Assembly (NCBI RefSeq): GCF_009498735.1
Contig: NZ_ML762453.1
Coordinates: 1 to 35,252 of the forward strand
DNA: 35,252 nucleotides
Source of the DNA: Gracilibacillus oryzae
GTDB lineage: Bacteria > Bacillota > Bacilli > Bacillales > Amphibacillaceae
Direction: 5' to 3'
Both the position numbers and the translations under genes were made by a program. The notes under the pieces were generated by a model, which was given only the letters and a program-made list of their open reading frames with translations, was not told where the DNA came from and made no database searches. Position 1 is the stretch's first letter, and each line of letters begins with the position of its first letter. Below are positions 24,338 through 32,845 of the stretch, one piece after another.

Positions 24338-24658
24338 AAAGTATCCCCCGTTTTTTCTTTGTAACATTTTTATTAGGCTTCTCATGATGTACTACACACA
24401 CTTCATTCCGAAATATTTAAAATCTGATAAGCAATAAGTTGAGAATTGATACGATTGAAATACCAAATGTTATGCTTTCATTTTACACTCTTATAATAAT
24501 CGTTGCTAGGCAAAAAAGCCTTACAGATATATTTTTCACTACGAAAATAATACTTCTCATCTATTCATTTATCTGTAATCCATCATAGTCGAAGTGAAAA
24601 ATCCATTCCCTATTAATGTTTTGCAAGCTAAGGCTGTGACTAAATTTACTATCCATGA
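24338..24658. other. Spacer without recognised content
   Basis: About 320 bp of AT-rich sequence between the small membrane-protein gene and the type I toxin locus. I see no gene or clear structure in it. Confidence 0.4.
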
Positions 24659-24806
24659 TATAATTCTAATAAGAAATGCATATACTAAAAAACCCGTAGC
24701 AGCCACTACGGGTTATGGATAAGCGGTCCCCTAAAGAGGGATCGGCTATCAGGGTGATAGACCTCTCCTAGTTACTTGTTGGGCAAATAGGGAGGTCTAT
24801 TTTCGT
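24659..24806 (+). ncRNA. Antisense antitoxin RNA of a type I toxin-antitoxin pair
   Basis: An extended -10 (TGA-TATAAT, TATAAT at 24659-24664) predicts a start near 24671. A terminator at 24758-24806 (TAGACCTC / GAGGTCTA followed by TATTTTCG) ends the RNA just past the toxin stop codon. The transcript of about 135 nt is complementary to the 3' part of the toxin mRNA, the arrangement of RatA/TxpA and SR4/BsrG in B. subtilis. No protein is encoded on this strand. Exact ends are inferred. Confidence 0.65.
24685..24714 (-). terminator. Toxin mRNA terminator
   Basis: On the minus strand AACCCGTAG-TGGCTG-CTACGGGTT is followed by TTTTAG. The toxin message therefore continues about 85-110 nt past its stop codon and overlaps the antitoxin RNA. 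Two further short stems lie between the stop codon and this hairpin. Confidence 0.85.
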
Positions 24807-24892
24807 TTGATCAGAGAAATGATCAACGCGAGCAATGCAATCAAGAAGGTGCCAAAACTAAACAGCACCATGAAACTCTCATACATACTCAT
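24797..24892 (-). CDS. Type I toxin, small membrane (holin-like) peptide
   Basis: A 31-residue peptide: MSMYESFMVLFSF, a hydrophobic core to ALLALIISL, and a basic end IKRK. This is the pattern of the TxpA/BsrG/BsrE 'putative holin-like toxin' family, which inserts into the membrane or disturbs envelope synthesis. ATG 24892 is favoured over ATG 24898 because GGGGGTGAT then lies at normal spacing. That ribosome site is locked in a stem (CCCCTT / AAGGGG at 24902-24918), as in known type I toxins. The promoter is a perfect extended -10. Confidence 0.8.
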   Translation of the reverse strand: MSMYESFMVLFSFGTFLIALLALIISLIKRK

Positions 24893-24901
24893 AGGCATCA
24901 C

Positions 24902-24918
24902 CCCCTTTCGCTAAGGGG
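24902..24918 (-). promoter_or_regulatory. Ribosome-site-sequestering hairpin of the toxin mRNA
   Basis: CCCCTT-AGCGA-AAGGGG on the minus strand folds so that part of the ribosome site GGGGGTGAT is paired, limiting toxin translation. Confidence 0.65.
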
Positions 24919-24958
24919 ATTAGCCGACCTCGCCCAAAAGAACGCTATCCATTCTTCT

Positions 24959-24967
24959 ATTATATCA
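24959..24967 (-). promoter_or_regulatory. Toxin promoter (extended -10)
   Basis: TGTGA followed by TATAAT on the minus strand is a perfect extended -10 about 70 bp upstream of the toxin start. No good -35 is visible at normal distance. AACGTTCGTT lies upstream. The rest of the stretch to 25149 holds nothing recognisable. Confidence 0.65.
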
Positions 24968-25149
24968 CAACAAACCGGAACGAACGTTCTATAAATGATG
25001 ATTATTTTAGAACTTTATTACTTTAAATTAACTCCTTTTCCCCACTAACTATTTAAGGGATTTACTTTTTTATCCCATTCATTAGAAATCTAATCCCTTC
25101 CCAGTAAAAAAACAAACATTGGATTCGGATAGACAAATGGTCCTGAACA

Positions 25150-25187
25150 CAGAAAAGCAGCTTAGAGTCCATCTCCAAGCTGCTTCC
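25150..25187 (-). terminator. Terminator of the purine exporter gene
   Basis: AAGCAGCTT pairs perfectly with AAGCTGCTT, with an inner GAG/CTC pair, and TTTTCTG follows on the minus strand. It lies 17 bp after the exporter stop. Confidence 0.8.
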
Positions 25188-25203
25188 TTAAAAATATCCA
25201 TCA

Positions 25204-26397
25204 TCACATATTCGATTCACTCAAAGCCGAAGTTGTCACACTACTTTTCCTTCCACTCGTTTTCCTAGTGATAGAAAAGACTGCACACAACAATGAAACA
25301 CTGACAAGTGCAGCACCAAACCAAGCTGTATTGGCAACAGTACCAGTTTGATTCAACACAAGTCCGCCAAATGCGGAACCTAGCGAAATACCGATTTGCA
25401 ATGCGGAATTATTAAAGCTTTGTTGAATATCTGACGTCTCCGGGTCTGTTTCAATCAGATAACTTTGCTGTGGCGGAGCGAGACTCCAGCTCAGCGCTGC
25501 CCAAATCATCATCACTGGCAGGAATACAACAAGTGAAAATGTCGTAAATGGTAAGATGAATAACACAACGGCAAATGCACTAATGACTGTTATGATGCTT
25601 TTATGTGTTCCAATGGAATCGGAGAGTGTCCCTCCAAATGCACCACCACTTACAGCTGCAATCCCAAATAATAGATAACAAACGCTGATCCAATTCGGGT
25701 TCAGCTGAAGTTCTGATTCCAGAAATGGCGTGAAGTACCCATAAAGCGTATAATGTCCGGCGAGCATGAACATTGTTGCAAGGTGTGCACTTCCTAATTT
25801 AAAGCTGCTCACAGCCTTTAATTGCTGGGAAAGTGGTATTGTTTTTTCACCAGGAATTCTCTCAATAAAGATCGAAATTAAAACAAAAGAACCTACCGAT
25901 AAAATAGCAATCCCGAGAAAAATAACACGCCAGCCAAAGTTTTCTGAAATAAGAATTCCCAGTGGCACACCCATAACAAGGGACGAACTTATCCCCATAT
26001 AAATGAGCCCAAGCGCTTTTGCCCGATGTGCTGGTGCCACAATTTTTGCCGCTATCGTCAGGGACAATACCACGATCAGTGCCGTACTCATGGCAGTAAC
26101 GACCCTCGCGATCATCATAAAGGTGAAATTGGGACTGAAATATGTCAGGACGTTCCCAATAAAGAAAACAAATAAGGAAATTAAATATAATTTTTTCCGC
26201 TCCATCTTACTTGTCATAACGAGTAACACAGGGCCGGCAACCGCATAGATAAGTGCAAAAATCGTGATTAATTGTCCGGCAGAGCTGATGGAGATGTCGA
26301 GATCATTCGCAATACTTGGAAGGATACCGCCTATAATTAATTCAACCAACCCCACGGCAATGGTTGATAATGCTAATATAAAAACTTTTACATTCAT
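25204..26397 (-). CDS. pbuE: PbuE-like purine efflux transporter (MFS, DHA1)
   Basis: A 397-residue transporter with 12 predicted membrane segments. The N-terminus ([20 protein letters not shown]) and the stretch LIGTFALIYA-like to [16 protein letters not shown] resemble B. subtilis PbuE (YdhL), which exports adenine and hypoxanthine in exchange for protons. The C-terminal half has [20 protein letters not shown], also PbuE-like. The assignment is strengthened by an adenine-class riboswitch in its leader, the same arrangement as B. subtilis pbuE. AAAGGGTG precedes ATG. Single-gene transcript with its own promoter and terminator. Confidence 0.88.
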   Translation of the reverse strand: MNVKVFILALSTIAVGLVELIIGGILPSIANDLDISISSAGQLITIFALIYAVAGPVLLVMTSKMERKKLYLISLFVFFIGNVLTYFSPNFTFMMIARVVTAMSTALIVVLSLTIAAKIVAPAHRAKALGLIYMGISSSLVMGVPLGILISENFGWRVIFLGIAILSVGSFVLISIFIERIPGEKTIPLSQQLKAVSSFKLGSAHLATMFMLAGHYTLYGYFTPFLESELQLNPNWISVCYLLFGIAAVSGGAFGGTLSDSIGTHKSIITVISAFAVVLFILPFTTFSLVVFLPVMMIWAALSWSLAPPQQSYLIETDPETSDIQQSFNNSALQIGISLGSAFGGLVLNQTGTVANTAWFGAALVSVSLLCAVFSITRKTSGRKSSVTTSALSESNM

Positions 26398-26424
26398 TTG
26401 CTAGATTACACCCTTTCTGAAAAA

Positions 26425-26530
26425 TATATAAAAAACCCTGATTACAAAAAATGAAGAGATCATTTTTCTGTAATCAGGATTTTAAGGTTCCTGGTAGAGA
26501 CCCTCAGCCATATTCTGAGGTTATACAGGT
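26425..26530 (-). promoter_or_regulatory. Adenine-sensing purine riboswitch with terminator
   Basis: On the minus strand, 26530 to 26468 is a purine aptamer: P1 CTGTA/TACAG, P2 CCTCAG-AATATGG-CTGAGG, the J2/3 core TCTCTACC, and P3 AGGA-ACCTTAAAA-TCCT. The specificity base after P3 is T (GATTAC), as in adenine riboswitches, where guanine types have C. The P3/P1 3' strand can instead join a long terminator stem, CCTGATTACA...TGTAATCAGG, followed by GTTTTTT (about 26430-26478). Adenine binding would favour the aptamer and let transcription continue, an ON switch as in B. subtilis pbuE. Confidence 0.92.
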
Positions 26531-26556
26531 AATATTAATTTATAAGCACTTTGAAC

Positions 26557-26585
26557 ATTCTACTACCTATTCTCTGTTTTATCAA
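26557..26585 (-). promoter_or_regulatory. pbuE promoter
   Basis: TTGATA, a 17-bp spacer and TAGAAT on the minus strand, ending about 27 bp before the aptamer. A standard SigA promoter. Confidence 0.7.
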
Positions 26586-26630
26586 GTGCTGAATATTTCA
26601 TAGTATGTAGCACAAGGACAGCTCTGCTGC

Positions 26631-26660
26631 TTCACTCTTAGAAAATGCAACAGGAGAACT
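26631..26660 (+). repeat. 30-bp direct repeat, copy 1
   Basis: TTCACTCTTAGAAAATGCAA and the next 10 bases recur at 29468-29497 with one mismatch, in the same orientation. The two copies bracket the nagZ-like gene and the esterase gene, 2.84 kb apart. Confidence 0.75.
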
Positions 26661-26677
26661 GCCCGTGTTTCCATCAC

Positions 26678-28405
26678 CTAGTTATCCTTATTAAGCACAC
26701 TATTTATCGATTGATTAAGCCCATCTATATCAACAGCATCCACTTTTTCAGTGTTCAACTCATATTTCTCTTTTAATTGAATGATTCTTCTCACACTGCT
26801 GTTAATCCTTTCTTCGGAAATTTCTCCATTTTGAACGGATGCTTTCAATTGTTCCATGACTTCCACTACCACATCATAATCATGGGCGATTAATATGATC
26901 TCATTGCCAGCTTTTACGGATTGGACCGCTGCTTTTCCAATGGAGAAGTTGTCAGCAATTGCCTTCATTTTCATATCATCTGTCATAATCACACCATTAA
27001 ATTGGAGTTGTTTTCTTAATATATCTGTAATCACTTTTTGTGACATGGATGATGGGAATTCGCTGTCAATTTCCGGTAATAAAATGTGGGCAATCATAAC
27101 AACATCTGCGCCCTCCTTGATTGCACGTTCAAAGGGAACTAACTCGAGTTGCTTCAATTCCGCCAGGCTTTTATTTACTTCTGGCAGTTGCAAATGGGAA
27201 TCAACAGACGTGTCACCATGACCAGGAAAATGTTTAATCACTGGGATGACATTTTGTGACTGGATACCCTTCATCGTTTGAATGCCTAGTTCGCTTACAA
27301 TTTGCGGGTTATTTCCAAAGGATCTGTCGCCGATAATCGGATTATTCGGGTTACTGTTCACATCAAGGACAGGGGCGAAATCTAAATTGAATCCGAACGC
27401 CTTTAATTCTTTCGCTAAAAGAGTGCCGATATCATAGGAGAACGCGGCATTATTTATCTCGCCAATCTTTTGATTTGTTGGAAAAGGAATGAGATTTCCC
27501 GGCAGTCTCGAAATCCTGCCACCTTCCTGATCCACACTTAAGAACAGTGGTAATCGATTTTGCTCATTTTCGGCCTTGATTTGGTTTAACAATGTTATCG
27601 TCTGTTCTGGTGTTTCTAAATTATTGGAGTAAAAAATAAAGCCGCCGATTTTATAATCTTTAATCAGGCTGCGGCTGTTTGCATTCATTGTCGTGCCGGA
27701 AACAGCCCCAATAATCATTTGACCGATTTTCTCCTCTAAGCTCATGTTAGCGATCATTTCTGTGATATCATCCGTTTCTGGCAATTCCGTATAAACAGCT
27801 ATATGATCCACGTTTGGATTTGCGTTCGTTTCCGTTGGTTTAGGTAATATCCACTTTAACAAAAACGGGGAGTCAGTATGGTAAACCATAATGATTTGGT
27901 CATGTTGTGCATCCTGAAAATATCGCAGCTCAGATGGTTCACCTAATGTCCCCTTAATTTCCTGATACGTTATTTCTTGGATTGCTGGATCAGATGAACG
28001 GATATCAAATACAAGTTTGTCTTTATAGCCAATGGTTGCTTTTTTAGTGGGGAATTCTGCATAATTGGCACCATTTATTTCAGAAGATTGATTCGGTTCT
28101 CCCAATGACTCCAACACTTCCTGATAATTTGATTTACCAGCAACAAGTGGAATGTCAGGGATTTTCCCTATTTGAGCGGACTGATTGATTTTTTCAATAG
28201 TATCTTCTATCTTGACTACCTCTTCATTTTCTTCCATGTCCGCTGGTGCTATCGTATGCACGCTTTCCTCGGCTTTATCTGCTGATTGTTTGCTGTTCAA
28301 GAATTGATTGCCAAGAAAGATTACAGCAACAACCAGTGGAATTACGGCAAATAACAGATACCAGTTCATTTTCCTTTTCTTCTTCATTCGTTCTGCCCTG
28401 CGCAT
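26678..28405 (-). CDS. nagZ: Membrane-anchored GH3 beta-N-acetylhexosaminidase (NagZ-like)
   Basis: A 575-residue protein. A basic start and a membrane segment at about 14-34 anchor it outside the cytoplasm. Residues about 83-210 form two repeats of a YjgB/DUF4309-like module (GKSNYQEVLESLGEPNQ and EIKGTLGEPSELRYFQ). Residues 213-560 are a glycoside hydrolase family 3 domain: SVDQEGGRISRLPG (290-303), KHFPGHGDT (391-399) with the NagZ-type Asp402/His404 loop, and VIMTDDMKM with the likely nucleophile Asp476. Family members remove N-acetylglucosamine from peptidoglycan fragments during wall turnover. ATG 28405 has AAGGATGAGG upstream; another Met lies six codons in. The fusion with a DUF4309-like module is noteworthy. 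Confidence 0.88.
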   Translation of the reverse strand: MRRAERMKKKRKMNWYLLFAVIPLVVAVIFLGNQFLNSKQSADKAEESVHTIAPADMEENEEVVKIEDTIEKINQSAQIGKIPDIPLVAGKSNYQEVLESLGEPNQSSEINGANYAEFPTKKATIGYKDKLVFDIRSSDPAIQEITYQEIKGTLGEPSELRYFQDAQHDQIIMVYHTDSPFLLKWILPKPTETNANPNVDHIAVYTELPETDDITEMIANMSLEEKIGQMIIGAVSGTTMNANSRSLIKDYKIGGFIFYSNNLETPEQTITLLNQIKAENEQNRLPLFLSVDQEGGRISRLPGNLIPFPTNQKIGEINNAAFSYDIGTLLAKELKAFGFNLDFAPVLDVNSNPNNPIIGDRSFGNNPQIVSELGIQTMKGIQSQNVIPVIKHFPGHGDTSVDSHLQLPEVNKSLAELKQLELVPFERAIKEGADVVMIAHILLPEIDSEFPSSMSQKVITDILRKQLQFNGVIMTDDMKMKAIADNFSIGKAAVQSVKAGNEIILIAHDYDVVVEVMEQLKASVQNGEISEERINSSVRRIIQLKEKYELNTEKVDAVDIDGLNQSINSVLNKDN

Positions 28406-28533
28406 AGCCTCATCCTTCTTCCATCGTTTATCTTATATTTCTTATTATAGCAAACAATCCTCGGAACAATGCGGAAATAACGGGACGATTCGGCCGTTTC
28501 ACTTTTTAAAAATACAAAATAATCTCCCTGAAA

Positions 28534-28542
28534 TGGTATAAT
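28534..28542 (+). promoter_or_regulatory. Esterase promoter (extended -10)
   Basis: TGG followed by a perfect TATAAT, 60 bp upstream of the esterase start. The -35 is weak, as usual for extended -10 promoters. Confidence 0.6.
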
Positions 28543-28601
28543 TAGTAATACCAAACCAATAGGAAAAAGAATGATAGAAAAAATGATTAGGAGAGTCCTA
28601 T

Positions 28602-29453
28602 ATGACAAACAACACTGCTTTACCATGGAGAGAAGTTTTAAAAGACGACAAGATACATACGATTACCGGTGATGTCTGGGTGATCGAGGCATTTCCGATT
28701 CCCGAGCTTCAGACAGAACGCAGAATATGGATATATTTGCCGAAAAGCTATCATGAAGGCGATCGCAGATATCCAGTCCTCTATATGCATGATGGGCAAA
28801 ATGTATTCAATCAGGCAACATCTTGGGGAAGTGAGTGGGGTGTTGATGAGACACTGGAGCAAATGGCGTTTGATGAACCTGAGCTCGAGGCAATTGTCGT
28901 CGCAATTGATAATGGTGGAGACCAGCGCAACAATTAATATAATTTTACCATTAACGAGGAATATGGCTTCGGAGGAAAAGGGGAAGCTTATGCTGAATTC
29001 CTCGCAGAGACACTGAAGCCGTATATTGACAGTCACTACCGTACCCTTTCCGAAGCGACGAATACACTGATTGGCGGAAGCTCGTTCGGTGCGTATATAT
29101 CCCTCTACACTGCCCTTCGCTATCCCGAGCAGTTCGGCGGAGTGGGTGGTATTTCATTCGTCATGTGGCAGGATAATGGAGCAATCATCCAATTCATTCA
29201 GCAATCCGATCTTTCTCCCGCACTGCGTATCTACCTGAGCATAGGTGGAGAGGAAACCGATAATCCGGATTTTAACAAGGTTGCCTATGAGCATGTGGAG
29301 CAGGTCCGCCAGACATTAATCGCAGCAGGAGTAGCGGAAAATCAAGTTCGATTCGACTATTTACCTGATGGGACGCATCACGAATCTACATGGGGACCAC
29401 TGTTTGCTGAGGCGCATCGTTGGCTGATCCGCTCATCCAATACCATGCAGTGA
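28602..29453 (+). pseudogene. Putative esterase (YbbA/Fes-like alpha/beta hydrolase) with one nonsense codon
   Basis: A continuous frame of 283 codons apart from TAA at 28935-28937. Before it come IWIYLPKSYHEGDRRYPVLYMHDGQ, written here as IWIYLPKSY and YPVLYMHDGQ, and VAIDNGGDQR. After it come YNFTINEEYGFGGKGEAY, the nucleophile elbow GGSSFGAY, and the catalytic His in LPDGTHHESTW. This is the PF00756-type esterase fold, as in B. subtilis YbbA and enterochelin esterases. The related sequence near the stop usually has Glu-Tyr, so GAA to TAA explains it. Start ATG 28602 has AGGAGAG upstream. Either a recent pseudogene, a sequencing error, or a population variant. Confidence 0.85.
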
Positions 29454-29903
29454 CGGTTTTTCTCCTTTTCACTCTTAGAAAATGCAACAGGAAAACTATC
29501 CAAGAACACAGAAAATAGTATATCGGAACTGAAAAAAATAAAGATGATGTAATTCAAAGATGGGGTATTCTCAAATGAGAGGAAACCCTCCTCTCCATTT
29601 TTTCCTTCGTTTAAAGATTACCTCAAAAGTAATACCAAGGTTGAGGAGAATTGTTGGCAGGCCAAAGATTAAGAACAAATGTCTAGCTAACGGCCTAAAT
29701 TAAAGCCATTTACAAAACAAAAACCATCGTGGTGCTTAGCTGTTAAAACTAAATATTGGAACCCATAATTACCGATTCTATGAAAGATAAAAATCTACAT
29801 CAACTGTCTCCTGAATCTCCCCCCACACCTTTAATGTTCGATGCAAAGAGACCATTTCCTCTTCACTAGCACATTAGTTTTTTCACTAATGTACTAGTAT
29901 TCG
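29454..29903. other. Spacer after the esterase gene
   Basis: About 450 bp. It holds the second 30-bp direct repeat (29468-29497) and, at 29872-29893, a dyad ACATTAGT-TTTTTC-ACTAATGT that may help end the vanY transcript. Otherwise no supported content. Confidence 0.4.
29468..29497 (+). repeat. 30-bp direct repeat, copy 2
   Basis: Matches 26631-26660 at 29 of 30 bases. It begins 15 bp after the esterase stop codon. Confidence 0.75.
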
Positions 29904-30779
29904 CTACTCAGCTATATTTTTATCCATAAAAACCGTAACAATCACCCCATCCATATTATTTCCCGAAATTTCATACCGTTCACCAGCCGGTATCTCAATA
30001 GTGGTATCACTGTTAACAGGGTAATAATAAATCTCATAATTTTCACCGTTTCTGGATGCAGAGAATGCCTGCTCTTCTTTTAGATAATCCAGGTATTCTT
30101 CTAAAGCAAAGTTATTTTCTTTCATGATCGCACTGTGAGGCAGTCCAACATAGCGGATATGCCATGGCTCATATTCAATTCCTGTTACGTCCGTTTTATC
30201 TGCTGGATATCTTAGAATAAATCCATATTTCCATGCATGGTCTTCGATCCATCGCCCTTCAGGTGCTTTACTCATCTGCATTTGCGTTGATCCTACATCA
30301 AGTGCTGTTCCCAGATGGTGTTCACTGTGGCCTGCTTCTAACGCATAACTGGATCCCATTTCCTGAAACAGCGCTGCTTGTTGGTCAAATCCCCGAAAGC
30401 CGCTCGAAATCAGAAAATGGTTTACCCCGTCTTTATTAGCTGCTGCTACCATCTCACTGAATTTTTTTGCAATACTTGCAGATAGTTCTATATCACCGTT
30501 AAGCAAAACATATCCCTGTGTTAACTCTTCTTGTCCAAATAAGCTGACAATATCTTCTTTTGTACTATCCTTCTGAACAGGATAATCCTGATTGACCAGA
30601 AGCAGATTGCCTTTGTGAACATGTTCGGTTAATACTTCAATCTGCTTCGTTTCTCCTGAAACACGGTTATCCTCGATATCTTTTATCTCTATCTTTTCTT
30701 CTTGAAAATAAGGGGCAATTTGGACGATTGCATAACCTAAGGCAAGTAAGAGTAATAATAAAAATCCCCACTTCTTCAT
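29904..30779 (-). CDS. vanY: D-alanyl-D-alanine carboxypeptidase, VanY type (M15B)
   Basis: A 291-residue extracytoplasmic enzyme that removes the terminal D-Ala from peptidoglycan precursors. Residues 4-22 are a membrane anchor or signal. The M15 zinc motifs are SGFRGFDQQ (126-134), SEHHLGTALD (152-161, giving His154 and Asp161) and EPWHIRY with Glu204 and His207. About 60 extra residues follow the catalytic core and end in an acidic beta-rich tail. Start with AAGGAGGAAG. It lies 87 bp after the sensor-kinase gene on the same strand, so it is the likely output of that two-component system. No vanH, vanA/B or vanX genes are present, so this is not a glycopeptide-resistance operon as such. Confidence 0.9.
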   Translation of the reverse strand: MKKWGFLLLLLLALGYAIVQIAPYFQEEKIEIKDIEDNRVSGETKQIEVLTEHVHKGNLLLVNQDYPVQKDSTKEDIVSLFGQEELTQGYVLLNGDIELSASIAKKFSEMVAAANKDGVNHFLISSGFRGFDQQAALFQEMGSSYALEAGHSEHHLGTALDVGSTQMQMSKAPEGRWIEDHAWKYGFILRYPADKTDVTGIEYEPWHIRYVGLPHSAIMKENNFALEEYLDYLKEEQAFSASRNGENYEIYYYPVNSDTTIEIPAGERYEISGNNMDGVIVTVFMDKNIAE

Positions 30780-30866
30780 TTTTTAACTTCCTCCTTGGAC
30801 TTTTTGTTAGTATCAAGGATAGGGAAAGCTTCTTAAAAAAAGAGTGGGGTAATGTTTAAGTTTTTC

Positions 30867-31979
30867 TTAAATTTCACGATCATTCTCGTTTTCTTGCGGC
30901 AGACGAACCTCGAATACTGTTCTGACGATATTGCTTTCAGCTGTAATGGTACCGCTATGCCGTTCGAGAATATTTTTGGCAATAAACAAACCAAGCCCTG
31001 TACTGCCGATCTGCTGTGTTCGTGATTTGTCGCCAGTATAGAACATATCAAATAGATATGGCAGTTCGTCTTCTGGGATCGGGTCACCGTAATTCGTCAG
31101 TTGAACGATAACTTCTCCATCGTCAGTAAAGCCGTTGATATCAATATACTTACCATCATATCCATATCGATTCGCATTTGTCAGCAAGTTTTCAAATACA
31201 CGTGCTAATAACTCGCCATCCGCCATTATCGGCAAGCTGTCAGGTAAATTCATGCGAACCTCCAGCTCGTTTTTCTCAAAGAGAGGGTACAGCTCCTCCT
31301 TCAACTGATGAAGCAGATCAGCTAAGTCAATTGGCTGGTGATGGATTGGCAACATTCCATAGTTCATGCGGGTAATCTCGAATAATTCATCAATCAGCCG
31401 CTCTAACCGGTGCGATTTGGTTGAGGCAATCATTAAGAAGTGCTTAACCTGTTCTTCTGTCAGCTCTTCTTCCTTAAGGATAATGTCAATATAGCCTATT
31501 ACAGATGTGAGTGGTGTGCGTAAATCATGCGCCAAGTTGACGACTAACTGATCCTTGCTGTTTTCAGAGAAGTCGCCTCTTTCCGTCGCTTCTTGCAATT
31601 TTTCTGAGGCTAAATTGATGTCTTGTGCGATCTTCCTAAATTCATCATTGGACTCAATCTCCACCCTGTAAGAAAAATCACCACGTGCAAGATAGTGGAT
31701 GCCAGTGGATATTTCCTCAAAATAGGCTGAATATCTTCTTGTTAGTTGATAAAAAAATAGAATCGAAATCGGGATAAAGAAGACCAGAAAGAAATAAATA
31801 TCACCAATATTGCGGATCTGACTGCGTAATTGAGCCAAAGAATCGCCATAATCCGCAAAGGTGTAGTAATACCATTGCAGCATTTTAAAAATGACGTAGG
31901 TGGTAATACCGGCAAACAGCATACTCTGGCCAAATAAGAACAGCATTCTTGTACGAAAAGTCTTTAATCGTCTACTCAT
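30867..31979 (-). CDS. Sensor histidine kinase (VanS-like)
   Basis: A 370-residue membrane kinase. Membrane segments are at about 12-34 and 60-79 with a short external loop of 25 residues, so it may sense within or near the membrane. A HAMP domain follows (about 80-132), then the H box NLAHDLRTPLTSV with His151, the N box ENLLTNANRYG (263-273), and the G boxes ending GSTGLGLFIAKN. ATG 31979 overlaps the regulator gene's last eight bases. It would phosphorylate the response regulator encoded upstream. Confidence 0.92.
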   Translation of the reverse strand: MSRRLKTFRTRMLFLFGQSMLFAGITTYVIFKMLQWYYYTFADYGDSLAQLRSQIRNIGDIYFFLVFFIPISILFFYQLTRRYSAYFEEISTGIHYLARGDFSYRVEIESNDEFRKIAQDINLASEKLQEATERGDFSENSKDQLVVNLAHDLRTPLTSVIGYIDIILKEEELTEEQVKHFLMIASTKSHRLERLIDELFEITRMNYGMLPIHHQPIDLADLLHQLKEELYPLFEKNELEVRMNLPDSLPIMADGELLARVFENLLTNANRYGYDGKYIDINGFTDDGEVIVQLTNYGDPIPEDELPYLFDMFYTGDKSRTQQIGSTGLGLFIAKNILERHSGTITAESNIVRTVFEVRLPQENENDREI

Positions 31980-32667
31980 GGAATGTGTACCCAACTCCCC
32001 ATACCGTTTTGATAAATTTGTTCTTCCGCTTGTCTTCTTGAAGTTTTTTCCGCAATGTCCGAATATGGACCATTACCGTATTGGCCCCTTCAAAGTATGC
32101 ATCTCCCCAAACACGCTCGAAAATATTTTCAACATTAAATACCTTCTTTGGATGACTTGCCAGTAAATATAAAATATCAAACTCTTTTGGTGTTAGGTCG
32201 ATTGCTTCACCATATAAAGTAACGGTCCGCTCTTCAGGCAAAATCACTAAGCCGCCAGACTCCAATTTTGTTTTGGCCTCATTTTTTGCCGTATTGAGTT
32301 GCATAAACCGTCTTAGTTGGGCATTGACACGTGCAACTAATTCAATGGTTGTAAATGGCTTTGTCATATAATCATCCGCACCGAGCACCAATCCTTGCAC
32401 TTTATCAAAGTCAGAAGTTTTCGCACTCAAAAAAATGATTGGCATGTTATGGTGCTCTCTTATCGCTCGTGTTACCTCATATCCATCCATTTTCGGCATC
32501 ATAATATCTAAAATCACCAGATCAATCGAATATGTCTCGATAAATTCTAGTGCTTTTTCTCCATCATAAGCTTTCATAACCTGGTAACCTTCTTTTTCTA
32601 AATGAAAGGCAATCAGGTCAGAAATTTCTGCTTCATCTTCCGCTATTAAAATGGAAATACGTTTCAC
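31972..32667 (-). CDS. OmpR-family response regulator (VanR-like)
   Basis: A 231-residue regulator. The receiver domain is residues 1-118 with acidic residues in LIAEDEAE, phospho-acceptor Asp54 in LVILDIMMPKMDG, and Lys104-type switch lysine in MTKPF. The C-terminal winged helix ends TVWGVGYTFHE. The start is GTG 32667, with AGGAGTGA upstream; a longer frame from 32751 would begin upstream of the promoter -10, so it is rejected. It leads an operon with the sensor kinase and VanY. Confidence 0.92.
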   Translation of the reverse strand: MKRISILIAEDEAEISDLIAFHLEKEGYQVMKAYDGEKALEFIETYSIDLVILDIMMPKMDGYEVTRAIREHHNMPIIFLSAKTSDFDKVQGLVLGADDYMTKPFTTIELVARVNAQLRRFMQLNTAKNEAKTKLESGGLVILPEERTVTLYGEAIDLTPKEFDILYLLASHPKKVFNVENIFERVWGDAYFEGANTVMVHIRTLRKKLQEDKRKNKFIKTVWGVGYTFHE

Positions 32668-32736
32668 AAACTTCACTCCTACATTGGGAACAGAATTTAG
32701 CATCCAGACTTTTACAAACGTGTTCTTCTGTCCTTC

Positions 32737-32764
32737 ATTATAGCATCTCATACTTTTCAGGCAA
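32737..32764 (-). promoter_or_regulatory. Promoter of the two-component/vanY operon
   Basis: TTGCCT, a 16-bp spacer and a perfect TATAAT on the minus strand, giving a leader of about 60 nt before GTG 32667. It faces the divergent antiporter gene. Confidence 0.7.
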
Positions 32765-32845
32765 TACTAATTACCACAGCAACTCTCCTCCAATGTTTCT
32801 CAAAAAAATATCTGGGAATACTTACAACATAGGAGGCGAAGGAAA

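Noticed and set aside
29904-32667. Complete vancomycin-resistance operon
   Set aside because: Only VanR/VanS/VanY-like genes are present; no vanH, ligase or vanX gene was found.
32668-32751. Longer N-terminus for the response regulator
   Set aside because: It would start upstream of the likely promoter -10; GTG 32667 has a good ribosome site and gives the usual family length.
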